Positions 1-9,256 of a stretch of DNA of 64,000 nucleotides are shown piece by piece. Position 1 is the first letter of the stretch, and the number at the start of each line of letters is the position of its first letter. Made by a program: the position numbers and the translations under genes. The notes beneath the pieces were generated by a model. It saw nothing but the letters and a program-made list of their open reading frames with translations. It did not search any database and was not told the DNA's origin. Source of the DNA: Vulcanimicrobiota bacterium (GTDB taxonomy: Bacteria; Vulcanimicrobiota; Vulcanimicrobiia; Eremiobacterales; Eremiobacteraceae); assembly GCA_019235715.1 (NCBI GenBank), contig JAFAKE010000070.1, positions 32,436-96,435 of the forward strand. Reading direction: 5' to 3'.

Positions 1-2934
1 AACGCACGCTGACGTGAACGAGTTGTAGTGCTGAATGTCGGCGTTGTCCTGCGCCAGCACCGACTGGCCGGTGGGCAGCGGGCTGTACTTGATGCGGCTG
101 TGCGTATACGTATAGGACAGCTGCCCGGCCCAACCGTTGGCGTTGAAGTTGCCCATGTTCGTCAGGAACTCCAGACCATAGTTCGTCTCGTTGCCGACGT
201 TCAGCCCTGACACGAACGCCTGCGTCGGAGCGATGTAGATCTGTTGTACCTGGTTGCTCGTGTTGCGCAAGAACGGCGTGATCACAAACGACGTCTGCGT
301 ATTCGGGAACTGGTGCTCCCACGACGCGTCGTAGTTGTACGAGATCGACGGCGACACCACGTGGTTGGGCGTCGTGAACCCGTACTTGTAGAACAGCGAC
401 CCGAGCAGCACTTCAGGTAGATCCTGCTCGAGCGTGTTGTACTGCTGGAACGCCGCGTTGGCAGGCTGCGAGTAGCGGCCCGCCGAGAAACGCAGCACGT
501 CGTCGGCGCTCATCGTGTACGTGCCGCTCAAACGGGGCTCGATGTCGTTGTAGCTGATCGAGCCGCCATTTGCGGTCGAGTTGGTTAGCGTCGCCTGCGC
601 GAACGAGCCGGCCGGGAAGCCTGGAGCTGTCACGGCCGAGCATGCAGTGCCGGCGCTAAAGCCGAGCGATGTCTCGTCGAACGGGTTGCCGCCGTTGAAC
701 GACGGGTTCACGCACGACACAGCATTCCACGCATTGAACCAGTAATCGCGCGTGCCGCCACCAGTCGGGCTGTAACCGAACCCATAGATGTCGTCACGCA
801 GTCCGATGTTCAGGTTCAGGCGATCGTTCGGCTTCCACGTGTCTTGGAGCGAGACGCCCCAAAACGCCGGAGTCACCGTATTGTAGGTCGCGTACGGACC
901 GTTCTCCGTGACATACCACGCGCACGGTCCGCCGCACGCCGTCGCGCTCGGAGCCGGGATGCCGGTCGCGCCGACGCCGTTGATGCAGTTCGCGCCGCAG
1001 CCTGTCAGGAAGGTCAGATAGTTCGCTCCGCACGGCGATGGACCGGCGACGCAACCGAGCACGCCGCCATTGACCATGTTGCGAACGCCCTTCAGACAGG
1101 ACGATGGTCTACCCGGATTGAGCACGTTGTAGCAGATGCCGCTGTTCGGATCCGCGGCACTGACGAGCTGCGCGATGTCGGCGCGCGTTCCGCCGCCGTT
1201 GAACATCTGGGTGTTGTTGTCGCGAACCGTGCTCGCCGTCGAATACGTCGCTTCGAAGTTCAGCAAGTTCTTCGACGAGAGCTGGTTGACGTAGTTGAGC
1301 GAGCCGCCGCGCGTGTGCGTCCACAGCCCGTAGTCAGGCGCCAGGCCGAAGTCCAGGTTCCATGCCGCCATCGGGTCGTGGATGAACCACCATGAGTAGT
1401 CGATGTATCCGTACACGCGCAGGTACGACTGCGTACCGATGTTGTGCTGGTACTGCAGTTTGTAGATCTCCATCCCGTTGCTGTAGCCCTCGAAGTTGTT
1501 GCCCGGGATGTTTTGAGGCGTGAACGCACCCGTCGCCGGATAGGCGTATGGAACGACGTTTGCCGCCTGTCCGGGACTGGCCGCAGTGAACAGCGTGCCG
1601 ACCGGGGTGTTGTACTGGTAACCGGAGATGTACAGCGGCTGGGACGTTCCCTCGAGCGCACCAAGCGTGTTGTTCGAGAAGAACTGCGGGCCGCCACCCC
1701 AATCATTGGGCGCATTGTACCAGTTGGTGTAGACCTGGAACGTGTCGTAGAGCAGCTGGATGTCGTCTTTTCCGGCGTCGCCTTTGTGCGGGATTCCGAT
1801 GTGGAAGTTGAAAACGTTTTCGCGGTCTTCAACATTCTTCGGCGTCAGGATGTTCACCGAACCGAGATAATAGCCGCCTGGGCCGGCGGGTACGCCGAGG
1901 ATCGTGTTCGCACCGTTGGCGTAGCACAGCGTGTAGTTCGAACCGCCTGGGCCTGCGCACGCCGCGCCGCCGCCCGGCGGCAGCTCCATGTCGTATACCA
2001 AGCCTTGCGTCGAGTTCTGACTGACGCCGTTGTTCTCGTCGTAGTAGCGCGGGCTCTGGTTGATGATGCCCAGGCCTACGTAGTACGAGAAGTTGCGATT
2101 CGGCGTAGCACCCCCGAACTCGAGGCTCGCCTTGTTGTACAGGTTCGGGCCGCCGATGCCAAGATCGACGGTACCGTATCCCGGATATGTGCCAGTCTTG
2201 ATCACCTGGTTGATGTAGCCGGCCAAGCCCTGGCCTTCGGCGGTCGCTGGCGCTGCGCCGGTGTACAACTGCAGCTCTTGCTGGCCGATTGCCGACAGAT
2301 TGCTTGACGCGTAGTTGTCAAACGACCGGTTGACCGGTACGCCGTCGAATTCGTAGCCGACTTGGTCGTAGTCGCCGCCACGGATATTGACGACTTGGAA
2401 CCAGCCGGCTTGGCCTGGAGGGATGTACGCGCCGGGCAACGCCGCGATCGCGGAGTAGCCCTGGTTGGCGCCGCCACCGCCGCCGAGCACAGCGCTGCGC
2501 GCTTGCGCGGCCGGGTTGACCGAATAGACATTGGCCGTCGTGCCGGGCTTGACGAGATCCGTCGACGCACGCGTCGTCACCGTGGCCAACGTTTTGATCG
2601 CTGGCTTGGCGACGATCGTGAGGCTCTGGACTTGGTCGGCAAGCACGGTCACGCCGCGCTGCACGAACGTCTCGATCGTGCCTTCCTTATCCACCGTCAC
2701 CGTATACGTGTCGGGGACAAGAGAGACGAACCCGAAGTGACCACCATTGTCAGTCGTTGTGCTTGAGGTCTGGCTTGCAGAAGACGCCGTCACCTTGGCT
2801 TGCGCCACCGGTGCATGCGTTTGCTCCTGCAGAACCGTGCCGTTCAGCGATCCGGTGACGCCTGCCAGAACCCATGTTCCCTGAGCAAGCAACACTGCGA
2901 TCGCCACAAAGGCACTTCGAAGCAAAACCTTCAT
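1..2934 (-). CDS. TonB-dependent receptor with N-terminal carboxypeptidase-regulatory-like domain (partial, runs off left edge)
   Basis: Hand translation from ATG (complement of 2932-2934): MKVLLRSAFVAIAVLLAQGTWVLAGVTGSLNGTVLQEQTHAPVAQAKVTASS...; the frame stays open to position 1, so it is missing from the ORF track; plug-like region follows. Confidence 0.85.
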   Translation of the reverse strand, partial: MKVLLRSAFVAIAVLLAQGTWVLAGVTGSLNGTVLQEQTHAPVAQAKVTASSASQTSSTTTDNGGHFGFVSLVPDTYTVTVDKEGTIETFVQRGVTVLADQVQSLTIVAKPAIKTLATVTTRASTDLVKPGTTANVYSVNPAAQARSAVLGGGGGANQGYSAIAALPGAYIPPGQAGWFQVVNIRGGDYDQVGYEFDGVPVNRSFDNYASSNLSAIGQQELQLYTGAAPATAEGQGLAGYINQVIKTGTYPGYGTVDLGIGGPNLYNKASLEFGGATPNRNFSYYVGLGIINQSPRYYDENNGVSQNSTQGLVYDMELPPGGGAACAGPGGSNYTLCYANGANTILGVPAGPGGYYLGSVNILTPKNVEDRENVFNFHIGIPHKGDAGKDDIQLLYDTFQVYTNWYNAPNDWGGGPQFFSNNTLGALEGTSQPLYISGYQYNTPVGTLFTAASPGQAANVVPYAYPATGAFTPQNIPGNNFEGYSNGMEIYKLQYQHNIGTQSYLRVYGYIDYSWWFIHDPMAAWNLDFGLAPDYGLWTHTRGGSLNYVNQLSSKNLLNFEATYSTASTVRDNNTQMFNGGGTRADIAQLVSAADPNSGICYNVLNPGRPSSCLKGVRNMVNGGVLGCVAGPSPCGANYLTFLTGCGANCINGVGATGIPAPSATACGGPCAWYVTENGPYATYNTVTPAFWGVSLQDTWKPNDRLNLNIGLRDDIYGFGYSPTGGGTRDYWFNAWNAVSCVNPSFNGGNPFDETSLGFSAGTACSAVTAPGFPAGSFAQATLTNSTANGGSISYNDIEPRLSGTYTMSADDVLRFSAGRYSQPANAAFQQYNTLEQDLPEVLLGSLFYKYGFTTPNHVVSPSISYNYDASWEHQFPNTQTSFVITPFLRNTSNQVQQIYIAPTQAFVSGLNVGNETNYGLEFLTNMGNFNANGWAGQLSYTYTHSRIKYSPLPTGQSVLAQDNADIQHYNSFTSACV

Positions 2935-3148
2935 GGTTTTCGTTCCTTTGAGATACGCCCGAAGCAAGTTGATCCGTCGCCCGCGCAGAGCGACGGAGGC
3001 TGGGAGCTCGGATCGCATTCGGGCGTCGCGGACCCGCGCGTCCCAGCGTGTTAAGCGTAACCAGCAACGGGTGCTGGCGTCGCTCACGTTCGGGCGGTCC
3101 AGCGCACGAACGGACGAAATCACGCCGGGAGGCGCAGGTGCTCGATCG

Positions 3149-4018
3149 CTACGTCAAGTTGCGCAGATAGCTCGGAGTCAATCCGGTGACGCGCCGCACG
3201 CAGCGCGCCATGTGGCTTTGGTTCGCAAAACCAGCTTGGAGCGCTACGTCACTGAGCGGGAGCTTGCTTTTCACCAGCATGTCGATCGCGAAATCCACCC
3301 GGCTTCGGATGACGTACTGATGAACCGGCACGCCGACGGATTGCTTGAACAGGAACTTGAAATGCGACGGGCTGACGCACGCTACTTCCGCGAGCTGGAC
3401 AAGCGTGAGGTCTTGTGCCAGGTGATCGTGGATGAAGTCCGTCACGCGTTGCAGCCTGCGTTTGGGCAGGCCTTTGGTCACCCTGGGCACGAGCGGAGCG
3501 TGCTGGCGCAGCAAGTGCGCTGCGAGCGCTTGTCCGAGACCATCGGCGTACAAGCGCCCGGAGGGCTCGGAGCTCTCCAGCTCGGCCTTGAGCGCCCACC
3601 CGAGGTGCTCGATCTGTGGATCCCTGAACTGAAGCATGGGTAGTAACGAGACGCGATCGGGGTTCACGTCCATGTCTTCGGCAGTAGTTTGTACCAGCGC
3701 TGGGCTGAGATGAATGCACAGGAACGCTGACGGGCCTTCGTCCTGCCATTCTCCGGAAAAGCCGAGCGGCATCAAATCGACGCTGCCTGGAGTCTGCAAA
3801 CGTCGCGACACCGAACCGTCGACCCGACTCGTCGTCAGGATCGGCGATCCGACTTGCACGGATATGCCGTGGTCTTTGGTGTAGCGGGCTTGGCTTACGC
3901 CTCCTGAAGTGTCGATGAGGGCCGCGGCGAATCCGGTCCAACACCGGTCGAAACTTGCTTGCCGAACCGAGAACTGCATCTTTCCATTGTTGCGATGCAT
4001 CCAGGCGCGGTCTTGCAT
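3149..4018 (-). CDS. AraC family transcriptional regulator (start uncertain; ORF open to 4159)
   Basis: C-terminal double HTH: DLTLVQLAEVACVSPSHFKFLFKQSVGVPVHQYVIRSRVDFAIDMLVKSKLPLSDVALQAGFANQSHMARCVRRVTGLTPSYLR. Confidence 0.9.
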   Translation of the reverse strand: MQDRAWMHRNNGKMQFSVRQASFDRCWTGFAAALIDTSGGVSQARYTKDHGISVQVGSPILTTSRVDGSVSRRLQTPGSVDLMPLGFSGEWQDEGPSAFLCIHLSPALVQTTAEDMDVNPDRVSLLPMLQFRDPQIEHLGWALKAELESSEPSGRLYADGLGQALAAHLLRQHAPLVPRVTKGLPKRRLQRVTDFIHDHLAQDLTLVQLAEVACVSPSHFKFLFKQSVGVPVHQYVIRSRVDFAIDMLVKSKLPLSDVALQAGFANQSHMARCVRRVTGLTPSYLRNLT

Positions 4019-4159
4019 TTTTCGATTCGCTTTGGGAACCTTGCGGCGCCGTGAGGTGCTAGATTTCTTCTTTTGTTTCGACGGGACATTCTTGGAGCGT
4101 GCCGGTTCGCTGCCACGCGCTTGTAAGCGCCGAGTACAATCGGACGATTTTGAACACAA

Positions 4160-4810
4160 TCAGACGGTATCGTTCGTGGGATGCCATTCGTCGCGGCCGG
4201 AGGGCAGAAGATCGAACATCGGCCAGGTGGCACACAATTGGTCGATGCCGCGCCAGCTACCGTCGTCAAATTCCGGATGTGCGGTATAACGGTGCCGCAC
4301 GCCCTCTGGGGTTTTCTCGAAGACGAGCGCGGTGGAAATCGGTTTGCCTTTGCCGTGTTGCGCGCCGGTATCTTCCGCAAAGGAATCATCGGCGTCCGCA
4401 AGCAGACGAATGCGATCCCAACCGCGCCGTTGGGCCCAGCTTTTCAGTCGTTCTGGTGGCGCAAGCGACGCAAGGACGATGTTTGCGCGCTGTCCGACGT
4501 GCGGTGCAACGCCGTTCCAGCTATCCGCCCACATCGAGCACATCGGGCAGAACTCGTTTTCCTCGGGCCAGTACATCACGTGGTACATGGCCAAGAACGG
4601 CTTGCCTTCCTCAAATAGTTCGGAAAGTTTGAGACGCTTGGCCCCGTCAAAAAACTCGTAGTCGCGAACGACCGGCCCGGGTGGGAGCGCTCTCCGGCTC
4701 TCGGCGACCCTCTCGATGTGATCGCGAAGGTCCATCTCTTCCGAACACAGTTGTTGTCGCGCGGCGTCGTACTGCGCCGATGCACCGGGCATGCCCCACG
4801 TGTATTTCAT
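4160..4810 (-). CDS. DUF899 family thioredoxin-like protein
   Basis: MKYTWGMPGASAQYDAARQQLCSEEMDLRDHIERVAESRRALPPGP...FLAMYHVMYWPEENEFCPMCSMWADSWNG, typical of DUF899. Confidence 0.8.
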   Translation of the reverse strand: MKYTWGMPGASAQYDAARQQLCSEEMDLRDHIERVAESRRALPPGPVVRDYEFFDGAKRLKLSELFEEGKPFLAMYHVMYWPEENEFCPMCSMWADSWNGVAPHVGQRANIVLASLAPPERLKSWAQRRGWDRIRLLADADDSFAEDTGAQHGKGKPISTALVFEKTPEGVRHRYTAHPEFDDGSWRGIDQLCATWPMFDLLPSGRDEWHPTNDTV

Positions 4811-4906
4811 AGCTTTGCCTTCCGAGAAGATAGCCGACAGTCTGTGGGACACTGTACCCACGACATTGAATGGCGACCGGGCGAATACGGGATTTCGGAG
4901 GCGCTC

Positions 4907-5452
4907 GTGAAGGCAGCGACACGTGAAAAAAAGGGCAACGGTCCGGCAGTCGTCCGTTTTGAGGCGCGGCTTGCGCGCGACGGCAAGGCGTCCAAGAACG
5001 GATCTTTGATGCTCGTCCTCCCGAAAGCGGCCAGTACGAAACTACGCGGCATGGGCACGCTCGAGGGCACGATCAACGGCCATCCTTTTCGAGCGCCGCT
5101 GGAGATGGAAGCCTCTGGCGCGCATCGCTTGCGCGTGAACGCGGCCATGCGCAATGGATCGCGTGCGCGCGAGGGCGATACCGTGAAACTCGCCGTCTTA
5201 GGACCGGAGCCGGAACCCAAAGTTCCAACGGATCTTCGCACCGCGTTCAGCGCTTCGCGCGAAGCCCAAGTATTATGGAAAGATCTCAACACCGACGGCC
5301 GGCGGATCTACCTTCGCTGGATCGCCGCAGCCAAGACGCCGGAAACGCGCGCCCGCCGAGTCCGACGAACCGTCGAACAGCTCGCGGAAGGAAAGCGTCG
5401 ACCGTGTTGCGTCAACGTGTACGAATTCATGCTCGATCGCGTTCAAGGATAG
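4907..5452 (+). CDS. YdeI/OmpD-associated (DUF1905-like) protein
   Basis: GTG start with GGAG upstream; VVRFEARLARDGKASKNGSLMLVLPKAASTKLRGMGTLEGTINGHPFRAPLE then YdeI-like helical tail RRIYLRWIAAAKTPETRARRVRRTVEQLAEGKRRP. Confidence 0.75.
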   Translation: MKAATREKKGNGPAVVRFEARLARDGKASKNGSLMLVLPKAASTKLRGMGTLEGTINGHPFRAPLEMEASGAHRLRVNAAMRNGSRAREGDTVKLAVLGPEPEPKVPTDLRTAFSASREAQVLWKDLNTDGRRIYLRWIAAAKTPETRARRVRRTVEQLAEGKRRPCCVNVYEFMLDRVQG

Positions 5453-5462
5453 GATGACCCCG

Positions 5463-5735
5463 ATGTGCCGAAATATCCGCCCGCTCTTCAACTTTGAACC
5501 GCCTGCGACGGACGAGGAAGTCCGCAACGCGTCGCTTCAATTCGTGCGCAAGATCTCGGGCTTTACGAAACCGTCGCACGCCAACGAAATGGCTTTCGAG
5601 AGGGCCGTCGACGAGGTAGCCGCCGCCGCGCGCAAACTCATGACCTCGCTCACCACGTCCTCGGCACCTCGCGATCGCGCGGTCGTCGCAGCCAAGGCGA
5701 AGGCGCGGTCGGCTCTTCGCTTCGCCGGGCGATGA
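5463..5735 (+). CDS. DUF2277 family protein
   Basis: MCRNIRPLFNFEPPATDEEVRNASLQFVRKISGFTKPS signature. Confidence 0.8.
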   Translation: MCRNIRPLFNFEPPATDEEVRNASLQFVRKISGFTKPSHANEMAFERAVDEVAAAARKLMTSLTTSSAPRDRAVVAAKAKARSALRFAGR

Positions 5736-6556
5736 CGCAGGGGGAAAAAGCTGACCTCTTCCGCCATCAGCATGCATCCTCGAAACCGCTGCTGCTTCCG
5801 AATCCGTGGGACGCAGGAACGGCGAAGATCCTCGCCGCGCTCGGTTTCGAGGCGCTGACCACGACAAGCGCCGGCCTTGCGTGGACCCTTGGGCGCACCG
5901 ACGGAACGCGCTCGGTGACGCGCGACGAGGCGCTCGCAAACGCGAAGTCGATCGTCGATGCGGTGTCGCTTCCGGTCGCTGCGGATCTCGAAAACGGATA
6001 CGGCGACGACCCACAGACAGTCGCGGAGACGATTGGACTCGCCGCCAAGGCCGGACTCGTCGGAGCGTCGATCGAGGATGCGACCGGCGATCCGCACCAT
6101 CGCATCTATGATTTTGACGCTGCGGTCGAGCGCGTCGCGGCGGCCGCAAGAGCCGCCCGTTCGCTGCCGTTTTCATTCATGCTGGTCGCGCGCGCGGAGA
6201 ATCATATCCAAGGCATTGACGATCTCGACGATACGGTCCGCCGTCTGCAGGCTTATGAAGGAGCCGGCGCCGACGTTCTTTACGCGCCGTTGCTTCCGAA
6301 CGTGGAGGCGATCAAACGAGTTTGCGCGGCGGTAAACAAGCCGGTGAACGTCCTAGCAGCTGGCCCCGTGCTCTCGATGAGCGTTGGAGAACTCGCGGCA
6401 CTCGGCGTCAGTCGCGTAAGCGTCGGTTCCGGATTTTCGCGCGTCGCGTTCAGTTCGTTCATCGGCGCGGCGCGCGAGGTGCTCGAGGCCGGCCGATTCG
6501 ATTCGATCCGGTCCTCGAAGACGTTTCAAGAGATCTCGGCGCTGATCGCAGGGTAA
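5732..6556 (+). CDS. Isocitrate lyase/phosphoenolpyruvate mutase family protein
   Basis: LLLPNPWDAGTAKILAALGFEALTTTSAGLAW...LPVAADLENGYGDDPQTVAETI...GASIEDATGDP. Confidence 0.88.
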   Translation: MTQGEKADLFRHQHASSKPLLLPNPWDAGTAKILAALGFEALTTTSAGLAWTLGRTDGTRSVTRDEALANAKSIVDAVSLPVAADLENGYGDDPQTVAETIGLAAKAGLVGASIEDATGDPHHRIYDFDAAVERVAAAARAARSLPFSFMLVARAENHIQGIDDLDDTVRRLQAYEGAGADVLYAPLLPNVEAIKRVCAAVNKPVNVLAAGPVLSMSVGELAALGVSRVSVGSGFSRVAFSSFIGAAREVLEAGRFDSIRSSKTFQEISALIAG

Positions 6557-6587
6557 CGCGCTCCGAAATGTAGACACAAAAGCAGAA

Positions 6588-6609
6588 CCGCCAGTCGCTG
6601 AACTGGCGG
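6588..6609. terminator. Stem-loop after the ICL/PEPM gene
   Basis: CCGCCAGT-CGCTGA-ACTGGCGG, 8-bp perfect arms; weak T-tract. Confidence 0.45.
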
Positions 6610-6677
6610 CTTGAGAGTCCTCAGCGCCTCTCGGAGAAGAGCTTCGCCTCACTTCCTGAATTCTTGCGGGGCCGTTT

Positions 6678-7382
6678 TTACTGGTACTTGATGAGCTTCA
6701 ATTCCACCGAGTAGGTGTTGGTGCTCTGTTTGGGCACGATGCTCATGAGGTTGTTCACGTAGACCGGCGTCTTGATGCGCGGATCGTAGAGGAAATTCGC
6801 TTTCTGAGTGACGGTGATGTAACGTCCGCTCTGCTGCTTAAGCGTGCCGTTGGAGTGGATGAGGACCAACGGCGGCTGCTCGGGTACGACGCCCTTGTTC
6901 TCCAACGTGAAATCGCCGTTCCACGTCGAGACTTGACCGGCGAATCCGCGATTGACGCTCGGCGCGAACGACGCTTTGATCGTGTAGGTTGACTTCCAGT
7001 TCCCGCTCGAGCCGCCGGCGAGCGCAGCGAAATAGTTCTGGCCGAATAGCGGCAGAACGCTCGCCTGGATCACCGTCAAGTTATAGGGCGCTTTCGAGCA
7101 GGCGACATTTCCATTCGGATAGACTTCGCAATTCGCGCTTTGCTTGGGTTGCACCGCGTTCCACCATTGGTCGGTCGCGGTCACACTCAAGCCCCCATCG
7201 GGTGCGACGCCGGTGACGTCGATCGTCGTCGTGCCGGTATTGCCACCCGACGCGGCAGCTTTGGTATTCCAGCCGAATTCGTAGACCAGATGATGCGGCA
7301 TATGTGCCGCGGCTCCAGCGAGCGCCGGCGAAACCGAAAGAAGTGCTGCACTGACGCATGCAACGATGAGCGATCTACTCAC
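6678..7382 (-). CDS. Secreted hypothetical protein
   Basis: GTG start with GGAGGG upstream; signal peptide SRSLIVACVSAALLSVSPALAGAA. Confidence 0.6.
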   Translation of the reverse strand: MSRSLIVACVSAALLSVSPALAGAAAHMPHHLVYEFGWNTKAAASGGNTGTTTIDVTGVAPDGGLSVTATDQWWNAVQPKQSANCEVYPNGNVACSKAPYNLTVIQASVLPLFGQNYFAALAGGSSGNWKSTYTIKASFAPSVNRGFAGQVSTWNGDFTLENKGVVPEQPPLVLIHSNGTLKQQSGRYITVTQKANFLYDPRIKTPVYVNNLMSIVPKQSTNTYSVELKLIKYQ

Positions 7383-7577
7383 AAAAGAAGCCCTCCGGGA
7401 GTTCAAGTTGTCGTTCGAACTATCCGAGGTTCCTGCGCCACAACTGACTTTCCCGCGAGATCCACGGCGGAACGCGCTTGCGTTCCATCCGGGGCGGGCA
7501 TCCAGCGGCCAGTACGGATCGCGCAATAATTGACGCGCAAGCAAGACGGTTTTGCGGCGAAACATCCCGCATCATCA

Positions 7578-8123
7578 ATGGTTCGAACAAGCGTGCTATC
7601 GAAACTCCCCATGGCTCACACAGGTCCGCACGAGAGGTTCGCATTGCACTTTGAGTTCACTGCGCAGATCAACGGCTCGCCCGACACGATCTTCGACTTG
7701 CTCGCCGACATGCCCAATTACGGCCGCTGGCTTCCGGGTTCAAGTGCGTATGGCGGAACGGTAAACGTCACGCCATATCCGGTGCGTCTGGGAACGACAT
7801 ACCTGGATGCCGGGCCAGTCGAAAAGCCAGGCGAGGTCACGGAATTCGCGCGGCCGCATCGCATCGGATTCCATCATGTCGTCCAGATCCGCAGACCGTT
7901 TGCAACCGACGTGGACGCGCGCGTGCGTTACACGTTAGAGCCCAAAGACGGCGGCACGTTCGTCACGCGCGATCTCGACCTCGGCATGGATCTGCGCGGT
8001 CTTCTTATGCTCGCTCGACCCTTGCTCGTCGTCGCTTTCCGCCGTGAGAACAGCAGAACGCTCGCGTGTTTGAAAGCGTTTGTCGAAAGAGCCTCGGCTG
8101 TTACTGACCGCGGTACGGCTTGA
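7578..8123 (+). CDS. SRPBCC family protein
   Basis: HFEFTAQINGSPDTIFDLLADMPNYGRWLPGS...GEVTEFARPHRIGFHHVV. Confidence 0.75.
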   Translation: MVRTSVLSKLPMAHTGPHERFALHFEFTAQINGSPDTIFDLLADMPNYGRWLPGSSAYGGTVNVTPYPVRLGTTYLDAGPVEKPGEVTEFARPHRIGFHHVVQIRRPFATDVDARVRYTLEPKDGGTFVTRDLDLGMDLRGLLMLARPLLVVAFRRENSRTLACLKAFVERASAVTDRGTA

Positions 8124-9084
8124 TCGTGCCGCTCGTCTGATAGGCCGTGAGCACGAGCGAGTCGAGCATCTGCGCTGCAGCGGCCAGACGCGCTGCTGTG
8201 AATCTCACGCCCTCATCGTGCGCCGGCGATGCGCCGTCGAGGTCGAACGCGCCGCGTTTCTGCAGTTGGTAGAACGGGACGACCTCATGCAGCGTCGCAC
8301 CAAGGTATTGCTCGATATTCGACAACGGCACTGCCCCAAAGACCGGCGTCGTTCCAACAAGCGGCGTCACCAATGCCGGCGTGAGGAACTTCAGCACGAA
8401 ATCGTCTTCGTAAGACGCATGCGTGGTGTTGGCGTTGGTATAGCCGTTCGGGTTTGGGAAGTCCCCCCAACCGTTGTAATGAACCGAAATGTGAAGCGGC
8501 TGGCTGCCATCGCCGACAAAATGGCCGAAGACGCCGATATCGTGGATTGTCAGCTCGCGACGACGGTCCAGCTCGGTTTGTGCTGCCGACCGCGCATCGC
8601 CAGTCGCGCCCGACAGCGCGTCTTCGGCGAATCGCTCGAGAGCAAAATCGGTGCGCACCTGCTCGTAGCCTTCAAGGATAGCGTAAGGCAGGAACCCGAT
8701 TGTATACCCGTCCACGGGCGGCTCTGACCGATACAACGCCTCGAGGTAATCGTCGCGAGTTGCCGGTAATGCGTCAAGTGAGAACGTGCCCGCAATCCGG
8801 CCATCGTCGCCGACGTCTATGTAATGATCCGTGGACCACTCGCGATACCAGGCGGCTTCCTCGTCGCGCCCGACCTTGAGCCTGTCCTCTTCCGATTGTA
8901 GATAGACGATTTCTGACTTGGCCGCGTTCGATCGCACCCAAGCGGGCAGCGAGGCCGGCAGATGAGCGATCGCGGCTTGGCCTATGATCTCGTGGCCGCG
9001 CAGCCCCCATGCAAAAGCGGGCGACGCCGAGATCCAGAGGATCCAACATATGGCGGTTGCTCGAGCGGCGAACACGTGCATCAT
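8101..9084 (-). CDS. S1/P1 nuclease-like phospholipase C/nuclease fold protein
   Basis: Mature N-terminus WGLRGHEIIGQAAIAHL; IHDIGVFGHFVGDGSQPLHISVHYNGWGDFPNPNGYT; His/Asp-rich Zn-binding motifs. Confidence 0.82.
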   Translation of the reverse strand: MMHVFAARATAICWILWISASPAFAWGLRGHEIIGQAAIAHLPASLPAWVRSNAAKSEIVYLQSEEDRLKVGRDEEAAWYREWSTDHYIDVGDDGRIAGTFSLDALPATRDDYLEALYRSEPPVDGYTIGFLPYAILEGYEQVRTDFALERFAEDALSGATGDARSAAQTELDRRRELTIHDIGVFGHFVGDGSQPLHISVHYNGWGDFPNPNGYTNANTTHASYEDDFVLKFLTPALVTPLVGTTPVFGAVPLSNIEQYLGATLHEVVPFYQLQKRGAFDLDGASPAHDEGVRFTAARLAAAAQMLDSLVLTAYQTSGTIKPYRGQ

Positions 9085-9142
9085 TCTATCGGTGGGCCAT
9101 TAAGGGACGATTATCCCGCTCGCGCGCTTGGGAATTCGCTGA

Positions 9143-9190
9143 GTTAACAAGCCCATAAAGTCGTTAACGCTCAAACAACTCGTCGTTAAC
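9143..9190. promoter_or_regulatory. Triple GTTAAC motif upstream of the TonB receptor
   Basis: GTTAAC at 9143-9148, 9163-9168, 9185-9190 (20- and 22-bp periodicity); two copies are TCGTTAAC. Confidence 0.4.
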
Positions 9191-9256
9191 AGCGCTATAA
9201 GCTCGCGCGCGTACAGTTAGTTCCACATGCCCCGAGCTTCATATCGAGGTGAACAC

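Noticed and set aside
1260-1835. 191-aa and neighbouring Arg/Ser-rich minus-strand ORFs inside 1-2934
   Set aside because: Off-frame translations of the TonB receptor; the true frame is open across the whole interval
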